NCBI GenBank assembly: GCA_004005435.1
Contig: RZWH01000005.1
Location: 124,001 to 188,000 of the forward strand
Length of the DNA: 64,000 nt
DNA from: Rhodobacteraceae bacterium CCMM004
Lineage (GTDB): Bacteria > Pseudomonadota > Alphaproteobacteria > Rhodobacterales > Rhodobacteraceae
Reading direction: 5' to 3'
Positions 44,986 to 54,674 of this stretch are shown one piece after another. The notes under the pieces are model-generated. The model was not told the DNA's origin, made no database searches, and worked only from the letters and a program-made list of their open reading frames with translations. The position numbers and the translations under genes are program-made. How positions within the stretch are numbered: position 1 is the stretch's first letter; each line of letters begins with the position of its first letter.

Positions 44986-45633
44986 ATGATCATCTCGCAC
45001 GGGCGGCGCTACATCTTTGTCCACATTCCGAAAACGGGCGGGACATCGCTGGCCCTGGCGCTGGAGGCGCGGGCGCTGAAGGACGACATCCTCATCGGCG
45101 ACACCCCCAAGGCGCAGAAGCGGCACAAGCGGCAAAAGGCCCTAAGCGCCCGCGGCCGGTTGTGGAAGCACAGCCGCCTGAGCGACATCGACGGGCTGGT
45201 GCCGCGCGAGGCGTTGGCGGACATGCTGATCTTTACCCTGGTGCGCAATCCCTGGGACCGGATGGTCAGCTACTACCACTGGCTCAGGGAGCAGACGTTC
45301 GACCACCCGGCGGTGGCGCTGGCGCGGGAGACCGACTTCGCCGCGTTCCTCGGCCATCCGCAGACGGCGCGGACGCTGAGGACCGAGCGCTACGGCGCCT
45401 ACGTCACCGATGCTGCCGGGGTCGAGCGGGCCGCGGCCTTTGTCCGCCTGGAGCACCTCCGGGCGGACCTTGCGCCGGTCGAGGCGCATCTGGGATTTAC
45501 CTTATCCGACATTCCGCATGTAAATCGGTCGGATCGGGCCGGGCAATACCAGCGCTATTACGACAATCGCCTCCGCGATCTGGTCGCGGAGGCGTATTCC
45601 GAGGACATCGCCCGTTTCGGCTATCGCTTCTGA
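44986..45633 (+). CDS. Sulfotransferase family protein (PAPS-dependent)
   Basis: 215 residues. The 5'-phosphosulfate-binding motif HIPKTGGTSL lies near residue 15 and the 3'-phosphate motif VRNPWDRMVSYY near residue 88, as in the Sulfotransfer_2 family. It transfers sulfate from PAPS to a carbohydrate or other acceptor. No glycan genes adjoin it, and the acceptor is unknown. PAPS could come from the enzyme at 129-2189. Convergent with fadJ. Confidence 0.88.
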   Translation: MIISHGRRYIFVHIPKTGGTSLALALEARALKDDILIGDTPKAQKRHKRQKALSARGRLWKHSRLSDIDGLVPREALADMLIFTLVRNPWDRMVSYYHWLREQTFDHPAVALARETDFAAFLGHPQTARTLRTERYGAYVTDAAGVERAAAFVRLEHLRADLAPVEAHLGFTLSDIPHVNRSDRAGQYQRYYDNRLRDLVAEAYSEDIARFGYRF

Positions 45634-45738
45634 CCGGCGGGCCGCGTCGGGGCAGAGCAGTTTTCAAACATTCCGTCAGCGCTATGGGCGCTGAAGACCG
45701 GGGATCGGTGCAGATTTGCGCCAATCCCCGGGGGTTGG

Positions 45739-47943
45739 TCAGGCCGCCTGGGCTGGCTCCGCGGCAAAGCGGCCATAGAACGTCTGCCCCGCCTCCACCA
45801 TTTCGCGGAGGAGGTCCGGCGCCGTGAAGCGGTCGCCGTGCGCCGCCGCCAGCCCCTCGCAGATCTCCACGGCCCGCGCCGCGCCGATCCGGTCGAGCCA
45901 CGAGAACGGCCCGCCCGACCAGGGGGCAAAGCCCCAGCCGAGGATCGCGCCCACGTCGCCCTCGCGGATGTCCTCCAGCACGCCCTCTTCCAGCGCGCGG
46001 ACGGCCTCCAGCACCTGCGCCATCATCAGCCGATGCTGCACCTGCGTCAGCTCGGGCTGGTCCTCGGTCACCGCATAGCGGTCGCCGATCCCCTCCCAGA
46101 GCCCCTGGCGTTTGCCCTTGTCGTCATAGGTGTAGAAGCCCGACCCGGTCTTGCGGCCCATCCGTCCCTGATCGGCCATCCAGAACAGCACGTCGTCCAC
46201 CGCCCCGTCGGGATAGGCGTCGCCCATCGCCGCGCGGGTGGCCTTGGCGATCTTGACGCCCAGGTCGATCGAGGTCTCGTCCACCAGTTGCAGCGGCCCC
46301 AGCGGGAAGCCCAGCATCTTGGCCGCGTTTTCGACCAGCGCCGGTTCGACCCCCTCGCCGACCATGCGGATCCCCTCGTTGATGTAGGGGATGATGCAGC
46401 GGTTGGCGTAGAAGAAGCGCGCATCGTTGACCACGATCGGCGTCTTGCGGATCTGGCGCACGAAATCCAACGCCTTGGCCACCGCGCGCTCGCCGGTCTC
46501 GCGTCCCTTGATGATCTCGACCAGCATCATCTTGTCGACGGGCGAAAAGAAGTGGATGCCGATGAACTGCTCAGGCCGCTTGGACGCGCGGGCCAGATCG
46601 CTGATCGGCAGGGTCGAGGTGTTGGTGGCGAAGATGCAGTCGTCGCCCACCACCGCCTCGACGGCCTTGGTGACCTCGGCCTTGATGCCCGGATCCTCGA
46701 ACACCGCCTCGACGATGAGGTCACAGTCTGACAGGGCCTCGTACTCGGTCGTGGCGTTGATGCGGCCCAGGACCTCGGCCATCTTGTCTTCGGTCACCTT
46801 GCGGATCTTGACGCCCTTGGCCAGGATCCCCTCGGCATAGCCCTTGCCCTTCTCCGCCGCGGCTTGGTCGCGGTCCAGCAGCACCACCTCGATCCCGGCA
46901 TTGGCGGCGACATAGGCGATGCCCGCCCCCATCATGCCCGCGCCCAGGACGCCCACCTTCTTGACGGTCTGGTCGGGCACGTCGGGGCGGTTGGCGCCCT
47001 TCTCCAGCGCCTGCTTGTTGAGAAACAGCGAGCGGATCATCGCGCTGGAGGTCGGGTCCATGAGGACCGACACGAACCACCGAGCCTCGATCTTCAGCGC
47101 CGTGTCGAAGGGTACCATGGCGCCCTCATAGACCGCCGACAGCAGCGCCTTGGCCGCCGGATAGACGCCCTGGGTCTTGCCGTTGACCATGGCCGAGGCA
47201 CCGACGAAGGTCATGAAGCCCGCGGGGTGGTAGGGCGCGCCGCCCGGCATCTTCCAGCCCTTGAGGTCCCACGGCTTGACGATGTCGGCGTCCTTGGCGG
47301 ACAGGACCCAGTCCTTGGCCGCTTGCAGCAGATCGTCCGCGGCCACGACCTCGTCCACCAGACCGGCGCCCTTGGCCTTCTTCGGGTCCAGCATCTTGCC
47401 TTCCAGCAGGACGGGCGAGGCGGCCATGGCGCCGACCATGCGCGAGTAGCGCGTGGTGCCGCCGCCGCCGGGGAATAGGCCCACCAGGATCTCGGGCAGG
47501 CCGATCCGCGCCTTGGGGCTGTCGGTCATGAACCGGCGGTGGCAGGCCAGCGCGATCTCGGTGCCGATCCCGGCGCAGGTGCCGTTGATGGCGCAGGCCA
47601 CCGGCTTGCCGCCCTTGTTGGTCTTGGGGTCCAGCCCCGCGCGCTCCAGCTTGCGCAGGATGCGGTGGCCGTTCATCGTGAAATCGAACAGGCCCTTGGC
47701 CGCGTCCTCGCCCGCCTCCTCGCGGATCGAGGCCAGGACGTTGAGGTCCATGCCGCCGGCGAAATCCTTCTTGCCGGATGTGATGACGATGCCCTGGACG
47801 GCGTCGTCGGCGAGGGCGCTGTCGATATGCTGTTCGACCGTGGCAAACGCCTCGCGCGTCAGCACGTTCATGCTGCGCCCCTCGGCGTCCCAGGTGATCA
47901 CGGCGACGCCATCGTCGCCCACGGCATAGGTGAAGTCGGTCAT
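45739..47943 (-). CDS. fadJ: Fatty-acid oxidation multifunctional enzyme (enoyl-CoA hydratase/3-hydroxyacyl-CoA dehydrogenase)
   Basis: 734 residues. Crotonase domain (about 1-290, AGGMDLNVL and LPEILVGLFPGGGGTTRY), then an NAD-binding 3-hydroxyacyl-CoA dehydrogenase domain (VGVLGAGMMGAGIAYVAANAG) and its C-terminal domains (GIHFFSPVDKMMLVEII). It catalyses two beta-oxidation steps. It lies downstream of fadA and an unknown small gene on the same strand. FadB is an equally fair name. Confidence 0.94.
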   Translation of the reverse strand: MTDFTYAVGDDGVAVITWDAEGRSMNVLTREAFATVEQHIDSALADDAVQGIVITSGKKDFAGGMDLNVLASIREEAGEDAAKGLFDFTMNGHRILRKLERAGLDPKTNKGGKPVACAINGTCAGIGTEIALACHRRFMTDSPKARIGLPEILVGLFPGGGGTTRYSRMVGAMAASPVLLEGKMLDPKKAKGAGLVDEVVAADDLLQAAKDWVLSAKDADIVKPWDLKGWKMPGGAPYHPAGFMTFVGASAMVNGKTQGVYPAAKALLSAVYEGAMVPFDTALKIEARWFVSVLMDPTSSAMIRSLFLNKQALEKGANRPDVPDQTVKKVGVLGAGMMGAGIAYVAANAGIEVVLLDRDQAAAEKGKGYAEGILAKGVKIRKVTEDKMAEVLGRINATTEYEALSDCDLIVEAVFEDPGIKAEVTKAVEAVVGDDCIFATNTSTLPISDLARASKRPEQFIGIHFFSPVDKMMLVEIIKGRETGERAVAKALDFVRQIRKTPIVVNDARFFYANRCIIPYINEGIRMVGEGVEPALVENAAKMLGFPLGPLQLVDETSIDLGVKIAKATRAAMGDAYPDGAVDDVLFWMADQGRMGRKTGSGFYTYDDKGKRQGLWEGIGDRYAVTEDQPELTQVQHRLMMAQVLEAVRALEEGVLEDIREGDVGAILGWGFAPWSGGPFSWLDRIGAARAVEICEGLAAAHGDRFTAPDLLREMVEAGQTFYGRFAAEPAQAA

Positions 47944-48001
47944 GGCCGAGCCCTTTCGTCGAAGGTCAAAATCGGGAAATGTGCCGCCCCCGCCGGGGCG
48001 G

Positions 48002-48481
48002 TCAGTGAAGCGTGTGGGCGGCGTTGATAATGGCCGGGCCGCCCGCCGGGGGGCGGAACGCGGCATAGAAGTCCTCGGGGAACAGGCGCACCGCCTCGAC
48101 CATCTCGATCCGGCAATAGCTGTGGATGCAGGCCATGAAATAGACGCTCTCGGCCATCAGCACGAGCGCCCCGTTCGGATCCCGTGCCTCCATCGCGACA
48201 TGACAGCGCGCCCGTTCCTGCGGCAGCCTGTCGACGGCAAAGAACCGGCGGTCGAGCCGCGCCACCCCCTGGGCCTTCAGCGCGCGGTGGGTGGCGCCCA
48301 GCATCGCGTGGATGTCGCGCGGGCGGGGCACGACGCTCCACTCGTTGTTGTTCGGCCGCAAGAGCGGCAGGGGCGTCCGGTATTCGCCGGTCAGAGCATA
48401 GAGCCGCCCGCCGAGCAAACGCGAGTCGTGGCGCGCGAAGAACGCGCGCACGAACCGGTCTATGTCGACAGAGCCGTCCAT
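48002..48481 (-). CDS. Small protein in the fad operon, unknown function
   Basis: 159 residues, no signal peptide or membrane segment. Aromatic and charged, with HAMLGATHRALKAQGVARL and FMACIHSYCRIEMVEAVRLFPEDFYAAF. The size and mixed alpha/beta look might suggest an NTF2-like fold, but I cannot assign a family. Its place between fadA and fadJ hints at a fatty-acid-related role. Confidence 0.7.
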   Translation of the reverse strand: MDGSVDIDRFVRAFFARHDSRLLGGRLYALTGEYRTPLPLLRPNNNEWSVVPRPRDIHAMLGATHRALKAQGVARLDRRFFAVDRLPQERARCHVAMEARDPNGALVLMAESVYFMACIHSYCRIEMVEAVRLFPEDFYAAFRPPAGGPAIINAAHTLH

Positions 48482-48531
48482 GTCCTAGGTCTGATCCCAA
48501 CTCGCGCGTCATACAAGCCCCCGCGCCTGCG

Positions 48532-49743
48532 TTAGACCCTCTCGATGATCGTCGCCGCGCCCATGCCGGACGCGATGCACAAGGTGGCCAGGCCCACTTC
48601 CCGGTCGCTGCGCTCCATCTCGTCGAGCAGAGTGCCGATGATGATCGCCCCCGTGGCGCCCAAGGGGTGACCCATGGCGATGGAGCCCCCGTTCACGTTC
48701 ACCCGCTGGGGGTCCACGTCGAACGCCTGCTGGAAGCGCAGAACGACGCTTGCGAAGGCCTCGTTCACCTCGAAGAGGTCGATGTCGCCGATCTCCATAC
48801 CGGTGTCGCGCAGGATCTTCTCGGTCACGGGGACGGGACCCGTCAGCATGATCGTGGGGTCGGTGCCGATCTTGGCCGTCGCGCGGATCCGGGCGCGGGG
48901 GGTGAGCCCGTGGGCCTCGCCGAACGCCTTGGACCCCACCAGCACGGCCGCGGCTCCGTCGACGATCCCGCTGGAGTTGCCCGCGTGGTGGATATGCGCG
49001 ATCCGCTCCAGATGCGGGTATTTCATCAGCGCAACCTTATCGAAGCCCGGCATCACCTCGCCCATCTCCTGGAAGGCGGGGCTGAGGCTGCCCAGGGCCT
49101 GCATGTCGGTGCCGGGCCGCATGTACTCGTCGTGCGACAGGATCGGCAGACCGTTGCGATCGGTGATCTCGACCACCGACTTGGCAAACCGGCCCTCGTC
49201 CCAGGCGGTCTTGGCGCGGGTCTGGCTCTCGACCGCCAGGGCGTCGGCCTGATCTCGGGTAAAGCCGTACTCGGTCGCGATAATGTCGGCCGAGATGCCC
49301 TGGGGCACGAAATAGCTCTCCATCGCGATGGAGGGATCGACGGCGATGGCCGCCCCGTCCGAACCCATGGGCACGCGTCCCATCATCTCGACCCCGCCGG
49401 CGATGTAGCCGTCGCCGGCGCCGCCCCGGACCTGGTTGGCGGCGAGGTTCACCGCCTCCATGCCGGAGGCGCAGAAGCGGTTGATCGACAGGCCGGGGAT
49501 CGACTGGTCCAGGTCCGAGGCCAGGACCGCGGTGCGCGCCAGGCATCCGCCCTGCTCGCCAACCTGCGTGACGTTGCCCCAGATCACGTCCTCGACCGCG
49601 TGGCCCGTGAGCCCGTTGCGGGCCTTGACCGCGTTCAGAATCTGCGCCGACAGACGGGCCGAGGTGACCTCGTGCAGGCTGCCGTCCTTGCGGCCCTTGC
49701 CGCGGGGGCTGCGCACGGCGTCGTAGATGTAGGCGTCTGTCAT
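48532..49743 (-). CDS. fadA: Acetyl-CoA C-acyltransferase (thiolase)
   Basis: 403 residues. Nucleophile Cys91 (SINRFCASGMEAV), the NGGSIAMGHPLGATGA motif with the catalytic His, and the second Cys in LCIASGMGAA. It performs the final thiolytic step of beta-oxidation. Between the GST gene (13 bp) and the small unknown gene, upstream of fadJ, forming the core of the fatty-acid block. Confidence 0.94.
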   Translation of the reverse strand: MTDAYIYDAVRSPRGKGRKDGSLHEVTSARLSAQILNAVKARNGLTGHAVEDVIWGNVTQVGEQGGCLARTAVLASDLDQSIPGLSINRFCASGMEAVNLAANQVRGGAGDGYIAGGVEMMGRVPMGSDGAAIAVDPSIAMESYFVPQGISADIIATEYGFTRDQADALAVESQTRAKTAWDEGRFAKSVVEITDRNGLPILSHDEYMRPGTDMQALGSLSPAFQEMGEVMPGFDKVALMKYPHLERIAHIHHAGNSSGIVDGAAAVLVGSKAFGEAHGLTPRARIRATAKIGTDPTIMLTGPVPVTEKILRDTGMEIGDIDLFEVNEAFASVVLRFQQAFDVDPQRVNVNGGSIAMGHPLGATGAIIIGTLLDEMERSDREVGLATLCIASGMGAATIIERV

Positions 49744-49756
49744 CTGTGCTCCTCCA

Positions 49757-50386
49757 TCATGCCGCCGACCGCGGCATCAGGTCGTAGGGGTGTTTCCAGC
49801 CGTCGAGGGACTGGAGCGTGGTCAGCCACCGGTCGATCTCGGGCCACTCGGCCCGGTCGAAACCGAACGGTTCAGGGTAGTAGAGATAACCGCAACACGA
49901 CAGATCCGCGACCGTGACGCTGCGGCCGACGAGCCAGTCGCGCCCCTGCAAATGCGCGTTCAGCACCGCGTAGGCCGCGCGCAGCCGCGCCTGGGCGAAG
50001 TCAATGACCGGCTGCGGGCGCTTGTCCTCGGGGAGGAAGTTCATGAGGAACCGCGTCATCCCCGCCTGGCTGGAGAGCTTGTGGTTGTCCCACAGCACCC
50101 AGCGCCAGATCTCGCGCCGCTCTGCGGGGTCCGCGCCGCCCAGGCGGCCGCTCTTTTCCACTGCATAGTCCTGGATGACGCCCGACTGGGTGAGCCGCAG
50201 GTCGCCGTCCACCATGACCGGCACCTCGCCCATGGGGTTGACCGCCGCGCGCCACGCCGCGCTGCGAGTCTCGCCGCCGAAGAAGTCGACGAAGACGGGC
50301 CGCCAGTCGAGGCCGGAAAGCTCGAGCGCCAGCGCCGCCTTGTAGGCGTTGCCGGACTCTCCGAAGCAGTGAAGGTCGATGGTCAT
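49757..50386 (-). CDS. Glutathione S-transferase family protein
   Basis: 209 residues. A thioredoxin-like N-terminal domain (1-80, NPMGEVPVMVDGDLRLTQSG with the cis-Pro and the GSH-contacting Ser) and an all-helical C-terminal domain (WLVGRSVTVADLSCCGYLYY). Likely conjugates or detoxifies an electrophile; substrate unknown. It sits 13 bp upstream of fadA and is probably co-transcribed. Confidence 0.88.
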   Translation of the reverse strand: MTIDLHCFGESGNAYKAALALELSGLDWRPVFVDFFGGETRSAAWRAAVNPMGEVPVMVDGDLRLTQSGVIQDYAVEKSGRLGGADPAERREIWRWVLWDNHKLSSQAGMTRFLMNFLPEDKRPQPVIDFAQARLRAAYAVLNAHLQGRDWLVGRSVTVADLSCCGYLYYPEPFGFDRAEWPEIDRWLTTLQSLDGWKHPYDLMPRSAA

Positions 50387-50414
50387 GGGTGTCCTCCCGG
50401 TTGCCCGCGGCGGA

Positions 50415-50649
50415 CCGGGGGATTTTGCATCCCCCGGACCCCCTGCAGGGTATTTGGGCCAAGATGAAGGGGCAGGTAACCCTTTCTTAACTCAGGTGGG
50501 GGCTGATTGGGATCGCGGTACAGGCTGGGGAGCCGATGACCGCCCAAGGTGAAGAGCCGGCCGCTTCGCCCTCCGGTCGCGGAGGCGATGACGCCCGGAG
50601 GGTGCGGGGGGCGAAGCGGAGGCTGTCCTTCATCTTGGTCCAAATACCC
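50415..50649. repeat. Nested palindromic intergenic region with inverted CTTCATCTTGG motifs
   Basis: Most of the gene-free 50387-50688. In order: a hairpin CCGGGGGA/TCCCCCGG (50415-50437); the CTTCATCTTGG motif on the minus strand (50448-50469); an inner stem CCGCTTCGCC (50561-50570) with GGCGAAGCGG (50610-50619) around CCCTCCGG/CCGGAGGG; and the same motif on the plus strand (50628-50649). The two motif copies match at 21 of 22 positions as an inverted pair. It may be an RNA structure between GST and the small gene. Confidence 0.6.
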
Positions 50650-50688
50650 TCGCCGAAGGCGGCCGGACGCCGGCGACCGGCGCCGGCC

Positions 50689-50901
50689 TCACCTCTTTCG
50701 CGCGTCGAGTTCGGCCTGGAACAGCCGCAGGCGCGCGGTGAGGTTGTCGCGGTGGGTGACGCTGTCGAAGTGTTCGAACAGGAACGACAGGGCCTCTCCC
50801 TCGTCGAGCCCCGCCTCTTGGGCGAAGCGTTTGAGGCGGCGATAGCCGTCCTCGGTCATGGCGACGGGGAACCGCCGGGTCGCGCGGAAACGCTTGGGCA
50901 T
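50689..50901 (-). CDS. Small helical protein of unknown function
   Basis: 70 residues, MPKRFRATRRFPVAMTEDGY then amphipathic helices (LKRFAQEAGLDEGEALSFLF, LTARLRLFQAELDARKR). Basic N-terminus, no Cys. It might be a ribbon-helix-helix-like DNA-binding or regulatory protein, but this is uncertain. It follows the acyl-CoA dehydrogenase by 47 bp on the same strand. Confidence 0.7.
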   Translation of the reverse strand: MPKRFRATRRFPVAMTEDGYRRLKRFAQEAGLDEGEALSFLFEHFDSVTHRDNLTARLRLFQAELDARKR

Positions 50902-50948
50902 GGGTCTCTGGGCCGTGGGGCGGGGCCCGTGCGCCCCGCCCGATCAGC

Positions 50949-52727
50949 CTAGAAGTTCGCGGCGGCCAGGTCCATCACCGGCTCGGCGCCGCTCTCGATC
51001 CGGCGCAGGTGCATGCCCGTGGCGGGGAGCTGGCGGGTCATGTAGTAGCGGCCGGTCGCCAGCTTGGCCTCCAGGAAGTCGGCGTCGGCGCCTTCCTCTT
51101 CCAGCTTCAGATGCGCGGCCTTGGCCATCCGCGCCCACATGTAGCCCAGGCACACATGGCCGAAGAGGTGCATGAAGTCGTAGGAGCCGGCGAGCGCGTT
51201 GTTGGGATCCTTGATCCCATGCGACATGAACCACATCGCGGCGGCCTGGAGGTCCTTCGACGCCGTCTTGAGCGGGTCGAGGAACTGCGCCTTGAGCACC
51301 GCGTCCTGCTCGCTCTCCTTGATGAACGCTTTGATCATCTCAAAGAACGCCATCACCGTCTTGCCGCCGTTCAGGCCCAGCTTGCGGCCCACCAGGTCGA
51401 GCGACTGGATGCCGTTGGTGCCCTCGTAGATCATGGTGATCCGGGCGTCGCGGACGAACTGCTCCAGCCCCCATTCGCGGGTGAAGCCCGAGCCGCCCAG
51501 CGTCTGCTGCGCCAGCACCGTCGTCTCGAACCCCTTGTCGGTGAGGAAGCCCTTGAGCACCGGCGTCAGGAGCGAGATCATCGCCTCGGCCTGGGCGTCC
51601 TCGTTGCGGTGGGCGCGGTCGATCAACTGCGCGCCCCAGAAGGTGAAGGCGCGGGCGCCTTCGACGAAGGACTTCTGGTGCAACAGGTTACGGCGCACGT
51701 CGGGGTGCACGATGATCGGATCGGCCGGGCCGTCGGGGTTCGCCGGGCCGGTCACGTCGCGGCCCTGGAGCCGGTCCTTGGCGAAGGCCAGCGCGTTCTG
51801 ATAGGCAACCACGCCCTGGGCGTAGCCTTGCAGGCCGACGCCCAGCCGCGCCTCGTTCATCATGGTGAACATGGCGCGCATGCCCTTGTGCTCCTCGCCG
51901 ACGAGGAAGCCGGTGGCGCCGTCGTAGTTCATCACGCAGGTGGCGTTGCCGTGGATGCCCATCTTCTCTTCCAGGCCGCCGCAGCTGAGGCTGTTGCGGT
52001 CGCCGAGGCTGCCGTCCTCGTTCACCAGGAACTTGGGCACGATGAACAGCGAGATGCCCTTGACCCCTTCGGGGCCGCCGGGGATCTTGGCCAGCACCAG
52101 GTGGATGATGTTGTCGGTCAGGTCGTGCTCGCCAGCCGAGATCCAGATCTTCTGGCCGGTGATGCGGTAGGTTCCGTCCTCCTGCGGCTCGGCCTTGGTG
52201 CGGATCAGCCCCAGGTCGGTGCCGCAATGGGGCTCGGTCAGGTTCATGGTGCCCGACCACGAACCCTCGATCATGTTCGGCAGATACATCTGCTTTTGCG
52301 CGTCCGAGCCGTGGGCGTGGATGGCGCTCATCGCGCCGTGGGTCAGGCCCTGGTACATGTTGAAGGCCATGTTGGCCGAGACGAACATCTCGCCGGTGGC
52401 CGATTGCAGCAGATAGGGCATCCCCTGACCGCCGTAGTCGGGATCGGCGTCGAGGCCCATCCAGCCGCCCTCCCGCATCTGGTCGTAGGCGGCCTTGAAC
52501 CCCTCGGGCGTGCGGACCACCCCGTTCTCGAGCGTGCAGCCTTGGGCGTCGCCCACTGGGTTCAGCGGCGCCAGCACCTCAGCCGACAGCTTGCCCGCCT
52601 CGTCCAGCACCGCCTGGGTCGTTTCGCGGTCCAACTCGTCGTAGCCGGGGATGTCGGCCTCGGCGATGTTCAGCACGTCGTGCAGGATGAACTGCATGTC
52701 GTCGACGGGGGCGGTGTAGCTGGGCAT
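50949..52727 (-). CDS. Acyl-CoA dehydrogenase with C-terminal extension (DmdC-type family)
   Basis: 592 residues, longer than ordinary acyl-CoA dehydrogenases. The start [22 protein letters not shown]/substrate motifs ([27 protein letters not shown]), and the catalytic Glu region [17 protein letters not shown] are visible. It matches the family that includes DmdC (3-methylmercaptopropionyl-CoA dehydrogenase) and many general fatty-acid enzymes; context with fadA/fadJ favours fatty-acid beta-oxidation. Probably controlled by the MerR protein just upstream. Confidence 0.9.
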   Translation of the reverse strand: MPSYTAPVDDMQFILHDVLNIAEADIPGYDELDRETTQAVLDEAGKLSAEVLAPLNPVGDAQGCTLENGVVRTPEGFKAAYDQMREGGWMGLDADPDYGGQGMPYLLQSATGEMFVSANMAFNMYQGLTHGAMSAIHAHGSDAQKQMYLPNMIEGSWSGTMNLTEPHCGTDLGLIRTKAEPQEDGTYRITGQKIWISAGEHDLTDNIIHLVLAKIPGGPEGVKGISLFIVPKFLVNEDGSLGDRNSLSCGGLEEKMGIHGNATCVMNYDGATGFLVGEEHKGMRAMFTMMNEARLGVGLQGYAQGVVAYQNALAFAKDRLQGRDVTGPANPDGPADPIIVHPDVRRNLLHQKSFVEGARAFTFWGAQLIDRAHRNEDAQAEAMISLLTPVLKGFLTDKGFETTVLAQQTLGGSGFTREWGLEQFVRDARITMIYEGTNGIQSLDLVGRKLGLNGGKTVMAFFEMIKAFIKESEQDAVLKAQFLDPLKTASKDLQAAAMWFMSHGIKDPNNALAGSYDFMHLFGHVCLGYMWARMAKAAHLKLEEEGADADFLEAKLATGRYYMTRQLPATGMHLRRIESGAEPVMDLAAANF

Positions 52728-52759
52728 GGGGCGGCTCCTAGGCAGAGGGCGGGTCGGGA

Positions 52760-53152
52760 TCAGGCGGCGTCGGTGCGGCGCAGCGCGGCGAGGCGCTCGG
52801 CACCCCAGTCGAGCTGGGCGGTCAGGTCGGCGATGGCGGCGTCCAGGTCGGCGCGCCGGCGCTTCATGTCGGCCAGTCGCTCTTGGGCGATGTCGTGGGC
52901 GCGGGCGAGCTGGGTCTCGGGGCCGTTCTCGGCATCGTAGAGGTCCAGGAGCTGGCGGATCTCTTCGAGGCTGAAGCCGAAGCGCTTGCCGCGCAGAATC
53001 AGCTTGAGCCGCGCCCGGTCGCGCCGGGTAAAGAGGCGCCGCTGGCCGATGCGGTGGGGATGCAACAGCTCCTTGGCCTCGTAGAACCGCAGGGTCCGCG
53101 GCGTCACGTCGAAGAGGTCGCACATTTCGCGGATGGTCATCGTATCGGTCAT
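52760..53152 (-). CDS. MerR family regulator (acyl-CoA catabolism type)
   Basis: 130 residues. N-terminal winged helix ([40 protein letters not shown]) and a coiled-coil dimerisation tail; no metal-binding Cys, so an organic signal is likely. It lies 32 bp upstream of the acyl-CoA dehydrogenase, in the manner of LiuR-like regulators of acyl-CoA breakdown. It is a close paralogue of the next gene. Confidence 0.9.
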   Translation of the reverse strand: MTDTMTIREMCDLFDVTPRTLRFYEAKELLHPHRIGQRRLFTRRDRARLKLILRGKRFGFSLEEIRQLLDLYDAENGPETQLARAHDIAQERLADMKRRRADLDAAIADLTAQLDWGAERLAALRRTDAA

Positions 53153-53221
53153 GAGGGTCGGTCTCCGAAGCAGGGCAACGCGGCCTCAGATGCGGATTTC
53201 GACCGGACCATACAAGCAAGG

Positions 53222-53236
53222 TTGACGCGAACGTAA
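53222..53236. promoter_or_regulatory. Candidate MerR-family operator
   Basis: TTGACGCGAACGTAA lies 70 bp upstream of the MerR start at 53152, with a second short inverted repeat GACG-TTG-CGTC at 53241-53251. It resembles the ACG-centred sites I recall for LiuR-type regulators; the match is partial. Confidence 0.35.
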
Positions 53237-53374
53237 TGCAGACGTTGCGTCATTGCGTTCCGGCCGAAAGATACGGTCGGCCCGCCGCCGAAGCGGCGCA
53301 ACTTTCTTGTGGTCAAAGCGGTTTGGATCCCGGGTTTCGGGTCTGGAAAACCCGACCCTCGCCGCGCGGACCGG

Positions 53375-53746
53375 TCAGCCGTCCAGGGTGCTGGCCACGC
53401 CGTCGCGAGTCTCTTGCAGCTCCGAGATGGCCTCGACGATCTGCGCCTGCTCCTTGCGCAACGTATCGAGCTGGCGGTCTGCCAGACGCAGCCACTCGCG
53501 CATTTGCGCCTCGGTCCCCTGCTCGTCGTAGATCAGGAGCCACTGGCGGATCTCCTCCAGGCTGAACCCCCACCGGCGGCCGCGCAGGATCAGGGTCATC
53601 CGCGCAATCTCACGCGGGCCGTAGAAGCGGCTGCGCCCGTCCTTCTCGGGATGGAGCAACTCGATATACTCGTAGTAGCGAAGCGTGCGGGGGGTCACAT
53701 CGAACCGGGCGCACATTTCCTTGAACGACAGGCGCTGATCGGCCAT
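53375..53746 (-). CDS. MerR family regulator, paralogue of the 52760 gene
   Basis: 123 residues. Same plan: [41 protein letters not shown], then a coiled coil with EQAQIVEAISELQETRDG. No Cys for metals. AAGGAAGG precedes the ATG at 53746. It is separated by 222 bp from the next MerR gene, so it may be independently transcribed. Tandem duplicates with diverged tails suggest different effectors or promoters. Confidence 0.9.
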   Translation of the reverse strand: MADQRLSFKEMCARFDVTPRTLRYYEYIELLHPEKDGRSRFYGPREIARMTLILRGRRWGFSLEEIRQWLLIYDEQGTEAQMREWLRLADRQLDTLRKEQAQIVEAISELQETRDGVASTLDG

Positions 53747-53838
53747 CGATTCCTTCCTTTCCCGTGGGGGCTTAGGACCCCTCTTGCCATCGGGTCGAGC
53801 CTAGCAGGTCGGCCGCCGGAGGTCACGGGGGCCGTGCC

Positions 53839-54546
53839 TCAACGCAGCAGCTCGGCCAACAGCTTGTCCGGGGTGCTGGCCCAGGGCGGCTCGCGGCGGG
53901 CGATGGCGGGGGTCTGGCGCACCCAGCCGCCCGTTTCCACGCAGTCGACGATGAAATGCGCGAGGTCGGCGTGGCGGGTGCGGATCATGCCCGGCGGGAT
54001 CGCGTCGGCGGCGACGGTGTAGTCGGCGGTCAGGGGTCCGTCCATCAGCCACCCGGGACGCACGGCGGTCCAGTCGATGCCGTCCGAGGCGCGCAGCACC
54101 CGTTCCATCTCGCCCATCTGGGTGAACACCCGCTCCAGCGCCAGACCCGAGGCCAGCCGGAACCACATGGGCCCCCGCGCCCGGGTGGCGACGAAGCTGG
54201 CCGAGATGACCACCAGGCGGCCGACCTCGGCCGTCTGCATCCCGCGCAGGATATTCAGCGCGCCCTCGGTATAGAGCGGCGGTGGCGCCAGCACGGTTTG
54301 CGGCGACAGACCCAGGCCGATGGCCGAGACGACCGCGTCGCAGCCGGCGAAGGCGGGGGCCAGGTCGCCCTCCAGCACGTCCGCCGTCGCGCGCTCGACG
54401 CCCGGGGGCAGGGGCGCAGCGCCCTCCGGCCAGGACCGTTCGAGCGCGCGCACCCGATGCCCGCGGGCAGCCGCCTGCGCGACCACCTCGCGGCCGGTGG
54501 CCCCGTCGGCGCCGATCACCGCAATGTGCTTGGGCTCGCCCTGCAT
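53839..54546 (-). CDS. NAD(P)H-binding protein, atypical SDR (NmrA-like)
   Basis: 235 residues. Glycine-rich nucleotide motif [12 protein letters not shown] near residue 11 and a single-domain Rossmann fold ([43 protein letters not shown]). The catalytic YxxxK of classical SDRs is not evident, so it may be a reductase of an unusual type or a redox sensor. Divergent from the thioesterase pair. Confidence 0.82.
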   Translation of the reverse strand: MQGEPKHIAVIGADGATGREVVAQAAARGHRVRALERSWPEGAAPLPPGVERATADVLEGDLAPAFAGCDAVVSAIGLGLSPQTVLAPPPLYTEGALNILRGMQTAEVGRLVVISASFVATRARGPMWFRLASGLALERVFTQMGEMERVLRASDGIDWTAVRPGWLMDGPLTADYTVAADAIPPGMIRTRHADLAHFIVDCVETGGWVRQTPAIARREPPWASTPDKLLAELLR

Positions 54547-54674
54547 GGCCTTCTCCTGAGTTCGGGAAGGGGGAAACGGGCGACGCGCCGGGGCGGTTCC
54601 CGCACTTCGCCCTTGCTCCGCCTGCGCGCAGACGCATTATCGCGCGGGCAGCCGCCCTCAGCCGCCGAGGCCCC

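Noticed and set aside
50536-50952. 138-codon plus-strand frame over the palindromic region
   Set aside because: Crosses the nested hairpins and then mirrors the real 70-residue gene; not coding-like.
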